DNA from: Ascarosepion bandense
Taxonomy: Eukaryota > Mollusca > Cephalopoda > Sepiida > Sepiidae
Assembly (NCBI GenBank): GCA_037127315.1
Contig: JBBBDQ010001184.1
Location: forward strand, 974,001-1,038,000
Direction: 5' to 3'
DNA: 64,000 bases
The notes beneath the pieces were generated by a model. That model did not search any database, was not told the DNA's origin, and saw only the letters and a list, made by a program, of their open reading frames with translations. Positions within the stretch are counted from its first letter, which is position 1. Each line of letters opens with the position of its first letter. Position numbers and translations under genes: made by a program. Shown piece after piece: positions 58,887 to 64,000 of this stretch.

Positions 58887-59140
58887 AAAGTACTTGTAGC
58901 ACTAGATACAAAAATGTTGCTCATCCTACTGCTGCTGAGATAGTGTTCCATCATTTTGAGAAGAGGGAAAGAAACTGTGAAAGTTCTATAAAAGGTCTAC
59001 AAGATGGTGAAGAATGCCAGTTTTATGATCTAATAAAGAAAAACAAAACAGACTTTTTTTTCCACAAAGACCGGAGTCATCAGCGAAAGATCTGAAACAG
59101 AAAAACGTAAAAGATGACTGTATGCTGTTTTCCAAAGTAT
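58887..59140 (+). pseudogene. Captured fragment of the uncharacterised family
   Basis: AAAGTACTTGTAGCACTAG through TTTTCCAAAGTAT is a close copy, about 97% by eye, of 52744-52995 in the large pseudogene, same strand. It shares the MLLILLLL-like and IFHHFEKRERNCE-type frames. Differences include a short T insertion at 59051. It is bounded exactly by the two 212-bp direct repeats. Confidence 0.9.
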
Positions 59141-59221
59141 TAAGCATATACCTTAATCAGAGTAGGCTGCTTTCCTTATACACCCGAGTTATTCAGTAGA
59201 GACTTCATAATTTTCTGAAAT

Positions 59222-59257
<36 letters not shown>

Positions 59258-59352
59258 GAGCGTAACGAACTTGGCTGTCATTCGAATGCAACTTTATTTT
59301 TCTGTCTGGCTAATCCTCACTTCCAAACAATCAGGCTAATTTAATTTCCTGT
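59141..59352. repeat. Direct repeat, right arm
   Basis: The 212-bp partner of 58673-58886. It shares ACACCCGAGTTATTCAGTAG and TGAGCGTAACGAACTTGG and the same internal (AT)n position. Confidence 0.9.
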
Positions 59353-62184
59353 TTTTAATTTGTATTCTTAAATTTTATCAATTTGCATTGAACCAAATAT
59401 GAACACATCCGATGAGTAGCGCCCGGTTGCATAACGTCTTCACTTTGAAGGTCAGCTACTATTGCATGTTCTTTTTCTATTTCTGTGCATTTTTCTTGTC
59501 TTATGATTAGAGATATCGTTCTGCTTTACAGCTATATAACGCTGAAATACCATTTCTCGATCAAATTTAAGCAAAACCGGTCAACTGGTCATTATCTAGA
59601 CAGGTGACAATTTTGGAATGCCATGAAGTCTAATGAATAGTGGCTCGGAATGAGAAATCAGACAACAGAGTTCCGCTTGGGTTCGTCATGTTCCTTCACG
59701 CGCAAATACATACAGAACTTTTCTCTATAAAAAAAAAACATTTTCCAACTGAAACGCACTCCGTTGTTTTCTGTCAGCTTTCAAATGCGTATTCAGCTGA
59801 CTTGGCAAGCGGAATATTTTTTTTTACTTATGCGATAAGTGACTGGCAATCTGGTAAAGATCGAATGATACCTACATACTGATCAAGAAGTTTTTCTTCA
59901 TACTTCTGAAATAAGGTAGTATTTATATTTACTGCTTAGACTGTTGTCCTCATCTTCATTGCCACGTTTTGGAAGTTGTACGCTCTGACCTTCATAAGGT
60001 GCTTGGAACTGGAAACCGAGCCGTTTATTTTGATAACTAGAGTATATTTTCATTCTATGTGCGATGATATTTCGGATGCATCCAGAAGTGGCATCGAAAT
60101 AAATTGTTCGCTTCAAAATTCCTAGCATCTGAAGATGAACAGAGCGTACAATGGCCACAACGTCGTAAACATAGCAATAAAGATGACAGCACTCCGAATA
60201 GTTTTAAGAGTAAGCTGTTCTCGTAGAGGAAGTCGTTCAAAATCTTAGGATAGTGTGAAAGCGAGCAGGTCTATAAGAGTTAGACAAAGTATACTTATGG
60301 TTCTAAATTATATTATGCCTGTCAGCCACGTAATTGTATCTCCTGAAGTTATTTTCACCAGTTCCCCCGCCTACAAACATTTGTTATCCAGGTAAGCAAG
60401 CACATCAGAAAGAATGCGTGGGACAATGGATTTGTCTGTAATGCGCTGAAAGCAGGCAACTCAAATGATTACTTAAAATGGAAAACTGAGCAGATAATAA
60501 CTAGTCTCGAAACTAGTGTAAAGTATGCAATCATAAAATATCGGATCTTGGCGTAAAGTAATTTCAATTCATTTGTACTGAAGAATTAATGTTCTGCCAC
60601 AGACCTTACCAGTCCATCAATGCTTACAGTGTGAAGCTAGTAACAGTATGGAGAATAATTAAACACGATTCTTTGGTCACCATTTGTGGTGAGTATAAGT
60701 TGAGCTTGCAAAAATGAATTACGTGGTATGATTATCTTTTCTGAAAGTAGCCTCTTTTCTTCCGCTAAAATGTAGTGTTTAACCAAAGAACTTAGTTTCA
60801 TTGACATTGTAAATACTGACATATCTAGCAGATGGCGTGCGACATTAACTTTAAATATCGTCATGATCTACTATCAAAAGGACGTCTAGGGTAAGAGCAG
60901 AAATAATCTCAACTGAATTAATATAATTTTGTATAAAACATTTATACAAACATTTTGTTACAGAACATGAATATAGCTTAAGAGTTATAATATTTATGTT
61001 AGTATAATGGGGACTTGAAAAGTACAACCGCTCGTCATTTTTATTTTTAAATTGAGAACTTAAAATGAAAGAAGTGTGAAAAGTGAAATGGTCAATAACG
61101 GGAAAGGGAGGAATGAGCCGCTAGAGACTTCACGCAGCAAGGCTCAGCATACTCTCACTGTTTACACACACACACACACAGAGGCGCTAAGCTTTACAAT
61201 TAAACTATAATATATATATATATAGGCGCCTGTATAAGTTATTGACTGAAGTATATGCGTTTATGTATTGTTGTGCTTATAATATTTTGACTGTTTATAA
61301 GAAAAGCAGCACAGAACAGTTAAAAACCAAGTCATTGCCTGATTAATGACTAATCAGCTCTTTTTTTTGTATACGTATGCTAACGAAACAACTCCGCTTA
61401 TAAGTTGACGCTTGATTCTGATTGGAAACAGATCATGTTTGATTAGTTCGTGCAGTAAGATAACACAAAATTTGAGTTACTTAAATTAAAAAAGTAAAAA
61501 AAGAAAGTATCAAATCACGATTTGTTAACGTGGATACATAGCAAGGAAACAAAAGATAATACAAACTAGGTTTGCCAGCAAACGAAAAAAAATTCCAAGT
61601 AAAATAAATCAACAGGCACAAATGCAAATAAAACGTGGTCTTCAAAATTAAACAAATATCAAATCACAATTTACAAAATAAAAACAGAAATAAAAAAAAT
61701 GCACGTGTAAAAGAAAAAAAAGGCTTGTTTAGAGTAAAAACAGCATGGCTGAACTAAAAGAAAAGAAATAAACGTAACGGTCTAGAATAAAAAATAAACT
61801 GAAAAAAGGAAGGCGTTTAATACACTGTTTTAAATACAAGCAGCACAAAAATAAAAATAAGCATGAAACATTGTAAACTAACTAAGGTACAACGCATATG
61901 AAAAAGTTACACTAGAAGAATACAAAACTGAAAAATGGAAGATAAAAAGGATAAAACTAAAATGGAATGAAGAACAACTAGAATTGAAAAATTAGCAAAA
62001 AGGCGAAAGTTGAAATAAATTTAAAAAAAAAAACAACAAAAAAAAAACACTTAAATTTCAGTCTTGAACAAAATACGTTCTCCTAAGATGTACAACTACA
62101 AAACTGGTCCTGCAGTATTTAATTGACTTCTCACTTAAGACAAAATGTGGCACAAGGCCGTTTTAATGTGGGTAATCAGGTCCT
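59353..62184. other. Non-coding, one weak protein-like scrap
   Basis: No gene supported. CA and AT microsatellites occur at 61145-61222 and A-rich runs at 62020-62055. A weak minus-strand scrap is listed separately. Confidence 0.4.
59995..60170 (-). pseudogene. Possible transposon-type scrap with YFDATSG
   Basis: The minus strand reads LKRTIYFDATSGCIRN followed by a basic RMKIYSSYQNKR. This resembles the FDATGxxxRx...KR..YY phrase of some transposon-derived proteins with DDE-like cores. Only about 50 codons support it, so the call is tentative. Confidence 0.25.
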
Positions 62185-62330
62185 TATAGCTTGACCAAAA
62201 AGTTCTAATTTTCCCCAGACGAGACTCTACCTTGCGGCGGAGCCTCGACTGAATAATTACAGTTGAGTAGTGAGTTTGATCCTCACTGGGTGTTTCATAC
62301 TTTTGACCTTGTGCCACATCTAAGCTGTAC
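62185..62330 (+). mobile_element. tRNA-derived SINE, + copy of an inverted pair
   Basis: TAGTGAGTTTGATCCTCACT gives a T-arm and box B with a 5-bp stem. It is followed by GGGTG-TTTCATACTTT and ACCTTGTGCCACATCTAAGC, which is the reverse complement of the end of the neighbouring copy. The acceptor end is degraded. Confidence 0.65.
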
Positions 62331-62423
62331 TTAGAAACTTAAACTGCAGTGGACGGCAGTTAAGCCTGCCTCGCTTTTTCAATCTCTGCATTCGGGCGGA
62401 GAGTAATATAACTTACTAAGCGC

Positions 62424-62543
62424 AGCTTAGATGTGGCACAAGGCCGAAAGTATGGGGCACCCAGTGAGGATCGAACTCACTACTTAATTGCAAATAGTGC
62501 TAGCGAGACAAGCTTGCTAACCATTACACCACCTTGAGGTGCC
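62424..62543 (-). mobile_element. tRNA-derived SINE, - copy with a good tRNA-like head
   Basis: The reverse complement of 62456-62543 starts GGCACCT and ends GGGTGCC, a full 7-bp acceptor stem. It has GGTGTAATGGTTAGC in the D-arm/box A position and GTGAGTTCGATCCTCAC as a perfect T-arm/box B. The central part is too long and unpaired for a normal anticodon arm. The body then runs through CATACTTTCGGCC into TTGTGCCACATCTAAGCTG. I call a SINE head rather than a tRNA gene. Confidence 0.7.
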
Positions 62544-62734
62544 CGGGCGGAGAGTAATTATTCACTCGGTCCTGCAAAACAATTCAGATTAAACTCTGAA
62601 AAAGGTTTAACCTATTGTGATGGATGATCCCAAGTGAGAGGGGTGATAGGATGTGTTTATTTCATTACCTGAAATCGTGCCAATAATTCTTGCTCAAGAC
62701 TTAATAAATATTCAAATCCCTGAAATGGTTGTGG

Positions 62735-62950
62735 TTACCTCGACGTGGTTTCGCAAGAATCATTACAATTGATTAGTGAGTTCGATCCTCACCGGGTGCC
62801 GCCATGCGTTTGGTCTGCGCGTAGGAAATAACAATTTTCTCGGCTTTGTTCCGGAACTGTGACCAGCTAAGTCATCACGCCTAGGTTCCCCACGTTAAAC
62901 TCGACCTTGTGTTCCATCACGTCTCCATCGGGAAAGAAGGTAAATATAAT
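62735..62950 (+). mobile_element. tRNA-derived SINE with GGTTCCCCACGTTAAA tail
   Basis: The T-arm/box B GTGAGTTCGATCCTCAC and CGGGTGCC match the heads at 62185 and 62424. The body ends GGTTCCCCACGTTAAACTCG, CCTTGTGTTCCATCACG and GAAAGAAGGTAAATA, as in the SINE at 53681-53863. Box A is degraded. Confidence 0.65.
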
Positions 62951-63264
62951 CACTTAAATGGTAATTAAATTAAATTGTTTATGCTTCAGTCGACTGAGAA
63001 GAAAGGAAAGACATTTCAATCTAAGTAAGCTAAAAGAAATTGTGGTGCAGGTTGATTATCATTTATCCGAAAATTCCAAAATCTTAAAGTTTTCAGGTAC
63101 TAACATGATTTGCCACAAATGGAAAATTTCAGAAAGCAACATGGCTACCCGTAACTAGATTTGGAGCTGCAGCGTTACAAATACAGTGCTTTTCACTTTT
63201 TCAGCTTTCATTTCATTTAACTGTAACGAAAATCCTTATTTTGTTTTTATGCAAATACAGTACG
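62951..63264. other. Non-coding spacer
   Basis: No supported feature. A 66-codon open frame here (62958-63158) has no recognisable motif. Confidence 0.4.
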
Positions 63265-63900
63265 TGTATGTTTTGTAACATTTTAATCAAAATACGACAT
63301 CGTTGGTTGCGACTGATAGCTTATCGAAGTTTTTTTCTCACACTCACGGTGATATCGTTGGTGATGTACCCTATCCCTCCTTTTTCTCACACCTGATGTA
63401 GAAGTAGTGTTTTGTGTTGTATTTATATATTTTGTAATATTTTAATCAACATAAGACATCGTTGGTTGTGCCTAGTCAGTCAGTTAAAGGCCATACATGA
63501 TACACGCTTGGGCGATCATGTCTCGAAAGACACATGGCAGACTTGGCATATTATCCTGCTGTAGGTTGCCATTACTTTCTGCGGTAGACGAGTTGCCAGC
63601 CAAGTCTATAGAACGTAAACTGGCCTGTTATTTAACCCATAACTGGAGGATAAAGAAGAATTAATACCTTTTCCCAAGGGTATTTGCGCGTAAGTAAATG
63701 CAAGGTATTCGACCGGAATTCGAACTCGGCTCTTCGAGTTCTCGTTCCGAGCCGATATCTACTGCACCACACCGCACGTCCTCGAGATTTTCTTTCTCAC
63801 ACTCACAGTGATGTCATCGATGATGTACCCTATCCCTCCAGTTTCTCACATCTGATGTAGAAGTAGTGTTTCCTCTCGTATTTATATATATTTTGTCAGT
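63265..63900. repeat. 159-bp tandem repeat interrupted by a SINE
   Basis: GACATCGTTGGTTG recurs at 63296 and 63455, a 159-bp period. TTCTCACACTCAC...GTGATGTACCCTATCCCTCC and CTGATGTAGAAGTAGTGTTT occur at 63335-63417 and again at 63790-63870, separated by the foreign 310-bp segment. Without that segment the array is about two and a half units. Confidence 0.8.
63472..63783 (-). mobile_element. tRNA-derived SINE inserted in the tandem repeat
   Basis: On the minus strand the head reads GGACGTGCGGTGTGGTGCAG (box A region) and CGAGTTCGAATTCCGG (box B), followed by a GC-richer body to about 63472. It differs from the GTGAGTTCGATCC family at 62 kb. The tandem unit continues on both sides. Confidence 0.65.
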
Positions 63901-64000
63901 AGTGATTATGTCTTTTATACAAGTACAGAAAGTAAAAACATTTTTCCGTGAAATATTAATATCACCATTGGAACATCCGTCTGAGCATGGCTAAAATTAT

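Noticed and set aside
62456..62543. Candidate tRNA gene (good acceptor and T arms, - strand)
   Set aside because: The anticodon region is too long and unpaired, related heads with SINE bodies lie within 600 bp, and a SINE body follows it.
1..64000. CRISPR arrays, operons or bacterial defence systems
   Set aside because: The DNA is animal: spliced exons, pol III SINEs and eukaryotic retroelements. The tandem arrays present are microsatellites or duplications without spacers.

Overview
The window is a stretch of AT-rich animal genomic DNA with very low gene content and very high transposon content. It probably comes from a lophotrochozoan and most likely a cephalopod such as an octopus. The species is my inference, from the mix of Penelope-like elements, tRNA-derived SINEs, RTE and R4/Dong-type LINEs, long AT and CA microsatellites, and a neuropeptide GPCR with a transposon-packed intron. 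There are no operons, bacterial promoters or CRISPR arrays.

The only host coding sequence I can support is two exons of one class A neuropeptide GPCR on the + strand. Exon 14843-14956 carries the end of intracellular loop 3 and the start of TM6. Exon 56847-57027 carries the rest of TM6 and TM7. The first ends with one base of a codon and the second begins with two, so they join in frame across a 41,890-bp intron. The joined peptide resembles CCAP / neuropeptide S-type receptors. The exons for TM1-TM5 and for the C-terminal tail were not found here.

Layout. 0-15 kb: a decayed ORF of unknown family, a gutted Ty3/gypsy element (-), a gypsy LTR plus gag (+), two mariner transposase remnants (-), a gypsy integrase scrap and the first GPCR exon. 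15-33 kb: Penelope-like elements in both orientations, several LINE fragments, and two copies of a tRNA-like SINE fused to a hammerhead ribozyme. Several elements are nested: a Penelope element split by an LTR-like unit, and a YRDDG/GIY-YIG element split by an RTE LINE. 33-46 kb: microsatellites, paired interspersed repeats and an almost full-length R4/Dong-type LINE whose 5' end abuts the (ATT)n tail of an older copy of the same family. 49-55 kb: an RTE tail, then a 4.2-kb pseudogene of an uncharacterised multi-copy family, itself hit by a SINE. 57-64 kb: mostly non-coding, with a captured 254-bp piece of that pseudogene between 212-bp direct repeats, an inverted SINE pair, and a tandem repeat interrupted by a SINE.

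Every transposon ORF carries stops, frameshifts or truncations, so none looks autonomous. The most interesting material is the SINE-hammerhead composite at 26.5-26.8 kb, which keeps all hammerhead core positions. Next come the exact in-frame triplication in a Penelope reverse transcriptase, the fragment-capture structure at 58.7-59.35 kb, and the uncharacterised pseudogene family. Translations and alignments were done by eye, so boundaries without obvious landmarks are approximate.
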